64,000 bases of DNA from Cerrena zonata (taxonomy: Eukaryota; Basidiomycota; Agaricomycetes; Polyporales; Cerrenaceae): contig JASBNA010000006.1 of the NCBI GenBank assembly GCA_038087015.1, positions 1,426,001 through 1,490,000 on the forward strand. The letters run 5' to 3'. Shown here one piece after another: positions 11,818 to 24,128 of this stretch. The notes beneath the pieces were generated by a model, which saw only the letters and a program-made list of their open reading frames with translations, was not told where the DNA came from and searched no databases. The position numbers and the translations under genes were made by a program. The first letter of the stretch is position 1; the number at the start of each line of letters is the position of its first letter.

Positions 11818-14800
11818 ATGTCTACCTCTGCCATCTCGACGCCTCCCGTTCGATCCTCACAAAAGCGACCGGGTGATGTTATCTCACAATCCCCTACCAA
11901 ACGTACCCAACTCACTCTTCCACAAATCCCTCCTGATATGGAACAGGCACCTCTAATGGGTGATAAGGCGGTCTTGCTTGCTCTCACTCGCCACTACAAT
12001 TGGGTGATAGATGAGGTGGCCACGCCTCTCTCCGATCAACAGTTCGCTGATCTCTTCGATGTCATTATGAGATGCGAATGGGAGATACATTCCGATTGGA
12101 AACCCATCGCGAACAACAAAGAAGAACGTCTGACCATGTTCCTCAGGGCGGTACGTGTGGCTGGCTCTGCCCTGAAGGATGCCTTGGATGAGGCCTGGAT
12201 AGATGGAGCGTTTGTCCGCATTCGAAATGCCGGTATATGTTGTCTATTGTTTCTTGTAGACCTACTTTTACATTACACATATCAGCCTTTCTCCGATCGC
12301 CATTGCCAAAAGATCCGAGCCTGAACATTTCGGATGAGGGAGGTGCCGGTAAGTCATAACGTGTGTATCGAGGTACTGATCTGAAACGATTTTGTATCAT
12401 TATAGTTATCGGTTAGTGTCAGATTTTATAGATCATTGTGGACCCGCTCGCTGATCAACCATTTTCTCAGCCGTGCGCAATGCCTGGAAGACAACCTATA
12501 CCTCTAACTATCACATGCTTCTGCTCGAAGTTATCGTGGACCTGATGAGTGGGAAGCAGCAGGACCCGACTGTTCCTGACGACTATAAAAATACTGTCAG
12601 CATCATTCAGAGTTCGGGTGCAGGGAAGTCAAGGATGGTTGACGAGGCAGCACGCATCGTCTTCACCTTTCCCCTCAATCTGCGGCCTGACTCTGACTCA
12701 GCATGTGAGTATTGATTCTCGTAGCCCTCGTTTCGTAGACTTGAACCTCATCGACATCTAGTGTTGGCATACCCTCCACCCGATCCTGCTGTGCGCCGGT
12801 ATTTGTCTGCGGTGGACACGGAGGAGACCGTTCGCATTCGGTATCATGCTTTCTTCATGGCTCTCTGGCAATGTGCCAATGCGGAAATCAAATTGCTATT
12901 ACGCACCCCAGTCTCTCAGAGCAATGATGCGTCCCTCTGGAGAGACCATCTTGAGGAAGACGGTATCCGCGCCAATTTCTATAAAGCCATCTGTGAGCAG
13001 GCCCTTTATGCTTCGGTAAGTTCTCAGGCCCCACTCACTGCGCATTACTAAGCATATACGGCGTATAGAAGCATGGAGATGGAATCTCAATAAGTTCAAT
13101 GAGGGCATCGTCCAAATCTGAACTAGCATGCTTGCAGGAAACACTTAAATCGAAAGTCTTGGACCTTAGAGGCGTTGTGGACATTCTCATATACTTCGAT
13201 GAGGCTCATGAACTCACGAAGAATCGACCCTTGACGTCCGACACAAAGACTCTTTACGACGTACTCCTTTCAGTTCTCAATGACTATAAGGACTTCCCTT
13301 TCTTTGTGGTTTTTTTGTCGACCAACTTGCATATCGCTGATTTTGCTCCCCCCCGAACGAATACTCAATCTAGCCGCGCCGCAAGGAGTGGGGCACTTCA
13401 CGCACCAATCACGGAGACTCCCTTCGACTGCGCCCCCAATATTCTCATAGAACAAGATACTTACACTCGGGAGGAGACTGCACAGGCACACTTCATAGCT
13501 CGCTTTGGTCGTCCTTTGTGAGTGTTTACCCATCGCCTCCGGTCCTAAATCTAACTATGTACTCCTCAGGTTCTGGACCTCTCTTGCACAAATCGGAGTG
13601 ACCCAACTAAGTTCAATAGAGGCATTCTTTCGAACCGTCCGAAGCAAACTCATTAACTTCGACTGTTCAGTCCTTGCCCAAGACTGTAGTGAGCTAGGCC
13701 GTTTGGCTGTCGCAGATGTTCGGCTTTGCCTTCAATATGAGCCGAGTGTGGAAGGGAAAAAATCCGGAAAGACACAAGCAGACATGGTCGCAAGTCATAT
13801 GCGCATTGCATACTCGGTTCCCATCCATCGTGAACATTTCCCCTCAGGTTATTCAAGTGAACCATTCCTAGCTGAGGTATGCCGCATCTCTTGCCTGCTA
13901 GAAGCTGGATTGATCCGGTATTTATGTAGGCAGCAGCCCAGCAGATGAACTACTGGCGTGGCAGCCAACCGTCGATCCTGCTTGATATCATTAGCCATCA
14001 TATGAACGACGGGCTCCTGGACCGCGGTGAACGAGGAGAAGTTGTTGCTCGCATGCTCATCATTGAGGCCTATGACCGTGCCGTCATCGAAGCTTTCCCC
14101 TACCCAATTAAACAACTGCGCTTCAGCTTTGGATGTCCCTTAATTGGCTGGATAAATCAAATGTTTACAGACACGGTCGCAAAAACCATTCTGGACAGCA
14201 AACCGGCCAATTGTGGCAACCTGAAATTCCAGGAGGTATTCAAGGACGCATGGATTCGATTCACACATTACGCAAAAGCCGTTGACGATCATATATTCAA
14301 TACGCATTCTATGTTTGCAGCTTTCATTCGAGGCATGGCGTTCATCTGCCGGAACGGTGAGAGCTTTGTTGACATCCTCATACCTGTTCTTCTCCATGAT
14401 AAAAAGATTGGCTCCTCTACCATGACTGCCATTTTCATCCAAGTCAAACGAAGAGTCGGGGCGGGCCACTACGTGATCGATGCAGAAAAGCAGTTCGAGT
14501 TCTTCGAACCTGAACCCACCCTTACGAACAACGATCGCCCCTACGTGACGCTTGTCATGGACCTCGGCGTGCAGAATCCCATCCCGGGTTCTGTCAAGGC
14601 TGCAGCCATTGGCGTGATCAAGAAAAGTAAGACGTTCAAGACAAGGCAACGTACGGCAGCACCTTCTAAAGTGAAAGCGCCACCGACTCCATCGAAGTAC
14701 AAAGTTTCATCTACTCCCAAACACTCTTCTCGTCGCGCGAAATGTCATCATCCACGCTACGAAATCTATGTTTCTGGCTGCTCGAACACGATCTACAATG

Positions 14801-15087
14801 TCATTGCTGTAGATCAGAGGCAGACGTACCGGACCTTACTTCGTCTGAATGAATTTCTACGTGAACATTCACGCCCAAAGACAGTAGCCCAAGTGATGCG
14901 GCTCAAACCTGCTTTCGCGCTCGGTCCGAATAGCTACTCTTGGGTCCAGTCGAATGTGCTCAACCCGATGAATCCCGATGATATTGATGACGAGGTGGAA
15001 GAGGGGGTTTCTATTGGACTACCGTCACATCGCGACGTGGGAGAGGAGGAGGAGGAGGAGGAAGAGGAAGAGGAAGAAGAGGAGTAG
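11818..15087 (+). CDS. Crinkler-like P-loop NTPase with C-terminal PD-(D/E)xK-type nuclease domain
   Basis: The exons are 11818-12232, 12286-12348, an optional 6-nt microexon at 12408-12413, 12471-12704, 12762-13015, 13069-13517, 13570-13876 and 13930-15087. They join in frame to about 960 aa. The N-terminus is Ser/Pro-rich with basic KR clusters. Residues about 208-214 form a Walker A motif (SSGAGKSR). It is followed by the FPLNLR...AYPPPD segment and a Walker B motif (ILIYFDEAHEL) near residue 365. The C-terminal domain has DRGERGEVVAR near 607, VDILIPVLL near 725 and IFIQVKRR near 748. This E..D..QxK order is that of restriction-endonuclease-fold nucleases. The tail is poly-Glu. The layout matches the NTPase-nuclease proteins grouped with Crinkler/CR effectors and expanded in basidiomycetes. 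Function is inferred; the gene is intact. Confidence 0.8.
15042..15084 (+). repeat. GAG/GAA trinucleotide tract encoding poly-Glu
   Basis: A run of GAG and GAA codons forms the last 15 or so residues of the NTPase-nuclease protein before the TAG at 15085. It is likely length-variable between strains. Confidence 0.85.
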
Positions 15088-15564
15088 AAGAATTCGGCGA
15101 GAAAGATTATTTTTCCCTTCGTCGTTCATACATAACACTTGCTTTCTGTATATCACTTGTCCTGAATACCTATACTCTTTCACCCTTGCTACCGTCTGTC
15201 ACGCCGTCCAGTTGCCCCTCATCAATATCTGTGGCATATTCTACTCTCAGTCCAAGAAGACATGTAGTTTCCAAATATTTCGTTTCTTTCCCTATTGTAC
15301 CTCTGGATTAAAACATAACGACCGAGAGTGCTACTATGGAAGGCACTGCGTGAAAAGGTGCTCGCAGGTTTGTCAAGTCAGTCATAGTTGGAAGACTGTA
15401 CGCGGATACCATCCTGAATATATAGCTTTTTGGTGTTATGGAATAGATCGAAAATAAATACATTCGATATGTTTTCTGTATAGACCCCGAATACTTCAGT
15501 AAGAACACGCCCCAGCCTCAGAAGAATCCAGCGTCTACTCACCAACTCCACGATTTAAATCTTG
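15088..15564. other. 3' flank of the NTPase-nuclease gene
   Basis: This is 477 bp between the stop codon and the start of the right RMND1-segment copy at 15565. No gene or repeat is visible. The first half is T/C-rich and is probably 3' UTR. Confidence 0.4.
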
Positions 15565-17014
15565 TCATGTATATTGCGATTCGAGAGATAGCTCGACTTG
15601 CGATGTCGTGGGCTATGTAGTTTTTGGAACAACCAATCTTTCAGTAAAGCATATTCGCCCATAGCCTATAAACTAAGCAAAGTATACGGCAAGTCAATAA
15701 CATTCTAAATACAACATTATACAAGATGAGTGAAGTAGTTCGAGAGATAAATATATCGAACCGTGAGGGGGGAGTGATATGAAGTGATAGATGAGCAGTG
15801 GCGTGATGCAACGAGAAGTCATGACCAATGGCTTTAGGAAAGGTCCTTTTCCAAGATTACTTTCTCTTCACTCTCGGGTTTGCCGAAGACCATTTCCCAG
15901 AGTTCGGGTCCGTCACGTATGAGACACTAAAAACGATAGGTCAGAAAATAAATGATGTTCAGGCGGAAAGAGATCGACGACAAGACGCACAATTACGACT
16001 TCTACTGCAATAAGAGCAATAATAATGAGCTCCATTCGATGACCAGACGTCTATATCAATATGTGAGTAACCTGACCGATTTCATCCGAATGCGAACAGC
16101 CCACCTCGGTCAAGAGTTGTCGTAGGACAGACTGCACTTCAGCGGCATAGGTGATTTTGTCATTGATAGATCGCGTTCGTGCTCGCATTTCAAGGGCGTT
16201 ATTGAGAGAATTGAAATAATCTATAGAATGCGTATATTAATATTTCGTGTGGTCGTATCCGAGTGTAGTGACGTACTTTCGAGGACAGGTTCAGCCCAGT
16301 AGAAATCAGGCGTGTCCGAGAAGTTCTCTCGGTTCAGGTTCAATCCTTGACGGAACTTCAACAGTTCTCCAAGTTTCTTCACCAGAGCGACTCGTCCCAA
16401 ACCGGGTTTACCAGTTTGAATCAGAGAGTCAGGCAAACCCGCCATAGAGTAAAGATATTGGTCAAGAGATGTTTCTAGCGCGGACAATGCGGTCGAACGA
16501 GAAAGAGCTTGTGAGAAAGCATATCGTGCAAGCAAGGTGTCCTGAGGGAACACTGAGGGTAGTAGATTTGAAGGAATGGACTCTTCGGATTCTGGGGGAG
16601 GAGTCTGCCCAAGGATGATCAAGTCACCTTGAAGTCGAGTCTTTCTAAACGATGTTTGTCACACGTAAAGCAAAGACATAGTAAAGGTACTTACTCGATG
16701 GGATCGGTGACAAACTCCAAGTCCTCCGTTTCCGTCTCCACCAAAGGCGACAGTTCTGCTCTCGTCTTGGACAATACTCGAGCAGCAAACTGTTCAGCCT
16801 CCTTCTCTCCTAGACCCCAACACACCAACGTCCCATTAGCGAAGATGAATATCTCTCCTTCCTTGTCCCCATCCTTCCACTTCGGTACCCAGACTGCCTC
16901 GTGTAGGATTTGAGACCCAGAAGGAATATTTCCCAGAAGTCTAGGAAGTATATACCGCTCTGCAGTTGCAAGGGTAAATATAGGCTGAATATCACTTCGT
17001 GTCGGTGTCGGGTT
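15565..17014. repeat. Segmental duplication, right copy (RMND1 segment)
   Basis: This is the counterpart of 9911-11354. Here the homologous block is embedded in an intact gene that continues to 17236, so this copy is presumably the original location of the sequence. Confidence 0.9.
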
Positions 17015-17236
17015 CGAACGGATAGGCAAAGACGCCGCTGCTGCTCGACGAAGTGGTGTAGAAGCTTTTGGTTTAGGAGGCTTGGTTTCTACTGTTTGCG
17101 CAAAGTTTCGTCGGAATATAGGATTATGTGTAGGACATCGACGAAGAACTCCAAAGCTATTCGGGCCAGGTCCTCGGAGAAAGCGATGGACTCGGCAAAA
17201 CGAAAGCTGGCTTCGGATAGAACTGGCACTATACAT
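15834..17236 (-). CDS. RMND1/DUF155 family mitochondrial protein
   Basis: Five exons (17236-16695, 16644-16277, 16220-16105, 16050-15991, 15926-15834) join in frame to 392 aa. The N-terminus is rich in Arg/Ser without acidic residues (MYSASSIRSQLSFCRVHRFL), as expected of a mitochondrial presequence. The DUF155 domain follows, with ATAERYILPRLLG, VPKWKDGDKEGEIFIFANG, ETETEDLEFVTDP, LARYAFSQALSRSTALSALE and FYWAEPVLE. A C-terminal hydrophobic anchor (MELIIIALIAVEVVI) comes next, followed by LIRDGPELWE. RMND1 homologues sit in the inner membrane and support mitochondrial translation. The order and length fit the family. The gene is divergent from the DUF6535 gene. A truncated copy lies 4.5 kb to the left. 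Confidence 0.92.
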
Positions 17237-18153
17237 ATTCTTAGGATGTTATTGAGGATATGTCTCAAGAACTTGGCGTGATTTGGAGTTCTAGTGGGTG
17301 GTAAGGTGTAAAGTGAGTGCAAAGCCTATTGAACAAAATTATTATAAACGAATTTGCAACCGGCAATAAGCACTTCCAAAAACGGCATTTGTGGCGGAGT
17401 AATCACACATTCGTAACCTCGTAAAATACCGCCATGATCATGCCAACACTCGATTTCACCTATGTCTTTTTCCCTTAAAAACTAGTAAGTCATAAAGCTG
17501 CTGTATATATAACCCACTTCTGAGCTAATCTTATCGATAGGACCATGTCATCAGCTCGAATGCCTCCGAGTCTTGCAGACAGCATGTGATGACCCTTCTG
17601 ACACAGTGATCGTCTATCGCTAGATGCAGACGCGAAAGAAGGAGGACTTCGACATGCTATCATGAACTTTAACTGTGCTACCAATTACGCATCCTCTCAG
17701 CTTAACTCTAACTTTTCAGCGCCATCGAACGCATCAAAGTCACATTCAATCATTACCCTCTCATTCAACCTTTATTTTCGCTAAAAATTTCCTTTGAGAC
17801 AGGGTAATTCTTGTCAGAACCGTCAGGGTCCTTGTGAACGTGTAACATGTGTTCGATTTTCCAGAATGAATGAAGACTCCCATTGTGGGCACAGGATCAC
17901 AAAATGTTGTATTCCTACGATCGATTTACCCATGGTGGGCCAGGACCCTGCAATCAACATTCATTTCCCAAAACATGTTTCTAATTTGACATTCAAGTCA
18001 TGATATCGGGATACACATTCCATACCGGTAGGCTTTATCCATGCATGGACTTGATGGGACACGACGTAAGTGCATGTTGAATCATGACTAACCCCTCCCC
18101 ATTTCCTTGATATACGAACGGCGAAGAGCCTGTATCTGCCGCTTCATACTATC
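17237..18153. promoter_or_regulatory. Divergent intergenic region
   Basis: This 917-bp region separates two genes transcribed away from each other, RMND1 on the minus strand and DUF6535 on the plus strand. It presumably holds both promoters. I see short frames only, and no TATA box could be assigned with confidence. Confidence 0.4.
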
Positions 18154-21075
18154 ATGGACTTCACTCCTTACCGATATCCTCGAGACCCTTTTCCTTCCGA
18201 CATGCCGCTCCCTCCTGCTCCTCCGGAGGCGATGGAAGCATATAAGAAAAGACTTGAGTACTCCCAACGAATATTTGATCCTTGGGATGCCTCTTATGCG
18301 CCCCCACAACCTCAAACGGAGGACCCGGGGCCAAGTACGAACAAGAAAGCCCAGCGAGCCGAGTCCTCTAAACCCAAGCACAAAAAGAATGATGATATCC
18401 ATCCAACTTCTCGCGACGCGCAACGCAATAACGTAAGTAGGTCCTGGACACCGTTTCTTAACATGCTAAATCATGGAGAACGTAGGTTCAAGGTCAAATA
18501 GAACAAGTGCAACGAGTCCTCGTCGAGCCTGATCGTACGGGATGGGCTAGAATTTCGGATATGGTCCATAAGTATGATGAAGATCGGATTCGAGATGTTA
18601 AAGAAGACATCGATACACTCCTTGTGTTTGTAAGTTTACTTTCAATATGATATCTCCCCGCCCCACTCTTCTATTGCTCATCGCTCCTCAAGGCTGGTCT
18701 TTTCTCTGCTGTTTTGACAGCTTTCTTGATCGAGACGTACACAACCCTGAAAACAGACTCGGGCGACGCGACAAGCGAAATTCTTCTCCAGATTTCGTCC
18801 CAATTGGCTAGTCTCACTGTCGCCGGGAGCTTCATCAACTCCACCATACCAGCTTTCTCAATACCCTCATTTGTCGCTCCACAATCTTCCGTACGAATCA
18901 ATACTCTTTGGTCGTGCAGTTTGGCCTTTGCCCTCATTACTGCCTCCCTCGCTATTCTCGTAAAGCAATGGTTCCACGAGTACATGTCACACGAAAGCCA
19001 GTCTCCTTTATCGCATCTTCGTTTGCGTTTCTTTCGACATGACGGACTCATGAAATGGCGCGTTTTCCAGCTGGCTGCCGCTCTTCCTCTCCTTCTGCAG
19101 TTGGCTCTTCTACTATTCTTCGTTGGCTTCGGCGAATTCCTTCTGATCTTGAACCCGGTTGTTGGCTGGATAACAACAGGGGTTATGCTCGTGTGGCTTT
19201 CTGTTTTCATTTTCACCACTCTCGCGCCCATCTTCTCCCCACAATGCCCTTATAGAACTCCCATGCTCAAGGATTTCATTCGCACTTTCCGTTCATATCG
19301 AGGATACATCATTTGGATACCTATCCTAGTCGGTATCTGGATTATCTCTTCCCCCACTCTCATCCCTCTATACCTCCTAGGATATCTCCCCTTCCGCCGC
19401 TTCTTTCCAACCTTTAAACGATGGGCTGAGCCAAAAGTCAGAATCGCTCTCCCCTGGTTCACCTGGATTTCACCACCTTGGCAAATGGAAACCCAGTATG
19501 AGGAACAGGAGGTCCGCAGGTCCAGCTTCTCGGACATTGCCATTCTCTCCCGTTCTAAGAGCTTGCTCCAGGATGAACAGCTCGATGGGACGATCAATCA
19601 ATGTACTCAGGACTTTGATTTGATCTCTGCGTTGACATGCATACGAACCTATCTACCTCAGTCGTCGTTGAACAAGATTTCATCGGTGACTCCGACAAAA
19701 GCCTGGATGACGCACCTACCTCGAGAGGCAGAAGAGTCCTTTTTCAATATTTTTGAAGCCATGCATCTGGGGAGGTTTGATTGTCAAGGCGTTGACATCA
19801 CCAAGGATGCGCCATTTGAACAGACGTACGAGAGTTTAACCTCACTCATCAAGTACACTGCTATGCGGGATGTTCAAGGATCAGATTTCTACTTTGGCTC
19901 AAATGGACGCACACCTCATTTTCCCACTATGTTCATGAATTACATGTCAAGCGGAGACATTTCTCTATGCGCATTGTTCATGGCTTTGTATACTGCTACC
20001 GCGGATTTCCTCGATGATTCCGTTAAACCTCCACCCTGGCGTGTCATCTGTGGCTCGTTACGTCAATATGCAGGGAACCAGGGCGCTCCCAAAGGTATGT
20101 AAACGCTCCGAGGACAACAGGTGTATCCCAAAACTGATACTTGTCATAGTCCTCCAAACCGCATTTATAGTTGCCAGGGCGTTTCTTCACCGCGCTGCTC
20201 CCCTAATCTTTGATATACAAGCGGAGGAACGAAGGGCGTCCAAGGTTGATCCCTACATACGAGCTCTCATAGCCAAACACAAGATCGTCATGAACCCACT
20301 CGCACTCGCTTACACTTTTGCCATGTTCACGCTTGTCGCGTCCAACGATGCCATCTACCAGAATAGTTTACTCACTCAGGGTATTCCTACATTCACGACC
20401 GAGCTGTGGGTCGCCACCCGCGATGACCTGGACAATATGAAGACAGACGATTGCTGGAGGGATTGTGCGTTACAGACTGTCCAGGCCTTTAGGAGAATAC
20501 GAAAGCTTTGCTATACATCCGTAAACAGTCGTCTTTTCGCAGCCATCGATAAAGTGCGTAAAAGTCCACCGGAATTGGATTTTTCGAACTTGGACCTCTC
20601 TAGTATATATCTCACTGGATTTGATCTGGAAGAAGAGAATATTCCTGACCGAGAGATATTTGATCCAACGGCATATGTGTAGGTTTTGAATAATCATCAC
20701 TCTGATTAACGGCGTTATTGATGATGGTGCAGTTACTTCAAGGAACCTTGGGCTTCGGAATTCCGACAGGAATTTAATGTTCGTCCTATGCAGGCCACTG
20801 AGGTCGGCGAAGGTATCACTATATGGGACATGCCTGACATACCCGGGCTGTCTCATTTGCTCCGGAGGGGTCCACGGCGACCAAAGCGGCCAAACCCTCC
20901 AACCCATCCAAAGCATTCAAAGCGTTCAAAACGTTCAAAACGTCCGATGCCTCCGATGCCCCCAGACTCAGACGATGAAACCAATGTGACCGGAGATGAA
21001 GATGACACCGATAGTGTGTTAGAGGGACAGTCTATGGATTCCCATTCAGAACTCTCAGTGCCAAGCTTAGATTGA
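18154..21075 (+). CDS. DUF6535 domain-containing membrane protein
   Basis: Five exons (18154-18432, 18486-18629, 18693-20094, 20150-20678, 20733-21075) give 898 aa. The protein has a proline-rich, charged N-terminus of about 100 residues. The DUF6535 domain follows. It starts with VKEDIDTLLVFAGLFSAVLT and AFLIETY, and continues with a second membrane helix (INTLWSCSLAFALITASLA), KQWFHEYM and LRLRFFRHDGLMKWRVFQ. Two more hydrophobic helices follow. Further hydrophobic segments near the domain end make at least four to six membrane spans. The C-terminal tail is basic (PKRPNPPTHPKHSKRSKRSK) and then acidic. DUF6535 proteins are largely confined to Agaricomycetes, are multicopy, and have no known function. 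The gene is intact and convergent with the Acl4-like gene 265 bp away. Confidence 0.88.
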
Positions 21076-21340
21076 GGTGAGGAATTGGATGTCGAACTTT
21101 GGGATGAAAGGTATTTGGGTGATCAGTTTGTAAGTAGATTAGTTGGTTTTAAGGCAAGTACAGTGTGCAATTTATTCGAATACGGACGGTCGTGTAATTC
21201 GGAGCAATTTCGTGTTGTCTCCGTTGACTGTTTCGTACCGCAAGGGTCCGTTATGTGATATCATAATGCCCAGCAGTTTGGAAGAAGGAACAAAAATTGA
21301 AGACCTACAATCCCGGCAAATGGTAATACAAAAATGGGAA

Positions 21341-22733
21341 TCATGACATATTCACATCCACACTCTCGTTATCGCTATCTTCAACATCTTCCCAGCCTTC
21401 CCCTCCATCGTCTCCATCCTCGGCGTCGTCAGGGGAAGGTTGTATCCCCAACGCATCGAGCTTCCCAATGAGCTCTCTGGTATGTTCTAAAAGCGGTGTA
21501 TCTGGATGTTCTTGGTTTATATGTAGCTGAAAAAAATAGTATGTTAGTCAGTCGAGGAACCTTCTGTATAGTGAACACAAGTACGTACTGTCTGACAAGT
21601 CTCGAGACAATCTCGTGCATCTCTCGCGAGATCTTGCCATGTCAAGTCGTCGAGTTTTCCACCTGTTTCTTGTGCCTGTTCCGCCATCAGGAAGAAACAC
21701 CAGCCCTCGAGATACCAAGCTTCAACTTCTTGATCATCGAATGCCATAATCCCTTGGAGGACGAGAAGGGCAGGAGTAAAGAGTGAAAGTTCAAGGAATA
21801 GTCGTACAAGAGCTAGACGGGTAGGTATTGGAGGCAACCGAGAGTCATCTGATGAGAGTGAAGAGATAAAATTGAGTACAGGTAGATGTGATCGTGAGAC
21901 CCTTCGTACCTGCTTCGAAGTCTTTCCAAGATGTCCACGCCTGCTCCAAATATTGCTTAGCATCATCCGGTCGTTGTTGGGACAATCGAACTGAGGCGAG
22001 TGATTGAAGAGCTTCGCTATTTCCTGGATCAACTTGAAGCGCAAGATTTAGAAGATCTTCGCATGTCTTTTCGGCTGCAGGATCAAAGCTAGAAATGATG
22101 GTTTAGACCTAACGTTTTCAAGATGGGATAGGTGCATACCAGAGGTCGTACGAGGGATCCATCCAGATCTCTACCATACCGATCAAAGCTCTGACAATAT
22201 TTTGTCGAACTTCTGATTCATCTTCCGGTGTAGTGGAATTGTCGGCACGTTCCTTGCCTTTCAGCTGAGCATTCATGATGTTGACTGCCGCTTGGTAATG
22301 TTGCAGAGCGGAATGTGGGTCATCGTCACTAAGTTGTGCTAGATAAAGATGTGCAGAGACAGGCGGTGGAGAAGGGGCATCTGGATGTGGTGGAATGAGG
22401 GTTAAGAATGTCTATCAATGATCAAATAGAAGGAGAGACAGTCAGTTTGGACTGCAGAACGGTTACATGATATACTAGGCACACCTGTTTAGCAGAATCG
22501 ATATCCCCAGTTTCTAGCTGAGTCACACCAAGGACTTCTTTCGCCTCTACGCTCCTTGGTTCCCTCTCTAGTATCCGTTGCGCAAATCGCTGCGCTAGAC
22601 CATAATCACATTGCACTACCAAAGTTTGCGCTTTTTCAAGTAAGGATGATATCGATGGCTGTTCTGCTGCTTCAGCATTGGAGTTCGAGGGCGAGGGTTT
22701 AACCTTTTTTGTTTTTGTTCGTGTACGACCCAT
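21341..22733 (-). CDS. ACL4: TPR protein, Acl4-like assembly chaperone of ribosomal protein L4
   Basis: Five exons (22733-22485, 22411-22140, 22088-21910, 21848-21589, 21526-21341) give 381 aa. The start is basic (MGRTRTKTKKVKPSPS). A superhelix of TPR-like repeats follows, with helices such as YGLAQRFAQRILEREPRSVEAKEVLG and DPGNSEALQSLASVRLSQQRPDDAKQYLEQA. The end is acidic (EGWEDVEDSDNE). This layout matches yeast Acl4, which holds newly made ribosomal protein L4 in the cytosol and nucleus until ribosome assembly. Assignment rests on repeat layout and the acidic tail, so a different TPR protein is possible. Start and stop are unambiguous and no damage is seen. Confidence 0.8.
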
Positions 22734-23942
22734 GTTTGTAGAGGTTAGACGTAAAATGAAGCAAGTGGTTTCGCCGAAATGGGTGCAGCAAATTCCTAAG
22801 TGATCGTTCGATCGATCGAGGTTGATGCAACTCCGTCATCACTAAATCCGACCGCGAAGGCTTGATCTCAACCCCTTATTTCTTTATTTCTCCTTTCTTC
22901 CACGAACTCCCCTCAATATCAATAAAAACAGTCCTCAGCTAACTCTACACTTACAGATCTGACCGAGATGCACATCTCTATAAAACCCTCGTAGCCCGCA
23001 ATCCTAACTTCATCTTATCACTAACCGTGATTTAGGAATAACTTGTTTAGATGGCCTATCCATATTTTGATGTGCTTATACGACCATACTAGACGTAGTA
23101 ACGTCATATACGCACAACTAACATGCTCTCAGAGGTATGTAACCTACTCTTATCTGTCAACATTATTGAAACTATCACATGAGCGGGGCCCACGTATTGG
23201 TTTTTTCGGTCTGATCAACAAAGGTAGCCAAGTTTCCTTAGAGAACTCTATGCCTTCATCATTAGTTACAATGAGTAATGAGGGGTCTGTAACACGTAAC
23301 TCACTCCGGGCAAACATACTAGGCAACGGTTGGACAGCTCCGGTCGAAAATGCTACTTGCCACCAGAGGAAGGACGGCCGGTGCCAGTGATGTACGTAAA
23401 ATTTACTATCAAGGTCTACTCATTAATATTTTAATGGTGGGCCCTTTTGTTTCAAATTCAAAGCGTACTGCGCCCGGAAACTAACTGCCAAATATCTAAT
23501 AGTTCCGATGACTGAAGCGGACTCCCTACTCGGCTATTTTCACTCGCTGGTCAAAGGCCATTGACACATTCATTCGAATGAAACCGCTTGATGAATTCTT
23601 TGGTGCGGAATACCTGCATTTGGCAATGTGATTGCTTCAATCACCGTTGCGCCTGTGGGTAGAATATTTACATAAATCAAAGATTTAATGAGTTGATTTG
23701 CCGTTACTCAACGTCCTTCGCTTAGTCGCAGGATCTCTCTGGGCACTATTGTTTTGTCTCTTTGTTCGAAATGTCGACGCGCTTTGAACTATTTTCTCGC
23801 CAGGGACTGGGAAGACATAAATACGGCGGGTCTCCACTCGAGTGGGGTCAGTCAGCTCTTCGTCACCACTCCCATCAAGTACCTTCTAAGGACCAACTAG
23901 CATCACCTCGCTACCAACCTCCTCATTCCACCTATTACAATA
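22734..23942. other. Intergenic sequence
   Basis: 1.2 kb with no recognised gene. A GATCGTTCGATCGATCGA stretch at about 22803-22820 is self-complementary. The first 200 bp are probably the promoter of the Acl4-like gene. Nothing else is identified. Confidence 0.4.
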
Positions 23943-24128
23943 ATGCAACCTACTACCAACAACGTGCAAACCAGTGCTCACGAGTGTACCGACCGTGCAC
24001 ACGAGGCTGCCACGTCTATTCAATGCCACGACCAAAACGGACCGGACGACGGCGATAAGTCCAGCGGTCCTCAATGCTGCCACTGCGGATGGCGTGGGGC
24101 CCACGCACCCAACTGTCCCTTCAAATAA
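23943..24128 (+). CDS. Small Cys/His-rich hypothetical protein
   Basis: This is a 61-aa reading frame with no clear homolog. Its last residues (QCCHCGWRGAHAPNCPFK) form a compact C-x2-C..H..C cluster that could bind one zinc ion. Nearly all cysteines are concentrated there and the rest is polar. A methionine at 23943 begins the frame. An upstream exon cannot be excluded, because 23771-23940 is also open in another frame. The zinc-like ending is the only reason to list it. Confidence 0.3.
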   Translation: MQPTTNNVQTSAHECTDRAHEAATSIQCHDQNGPDDGDKSSGPQCCHCGWRGAHAPNCPFK

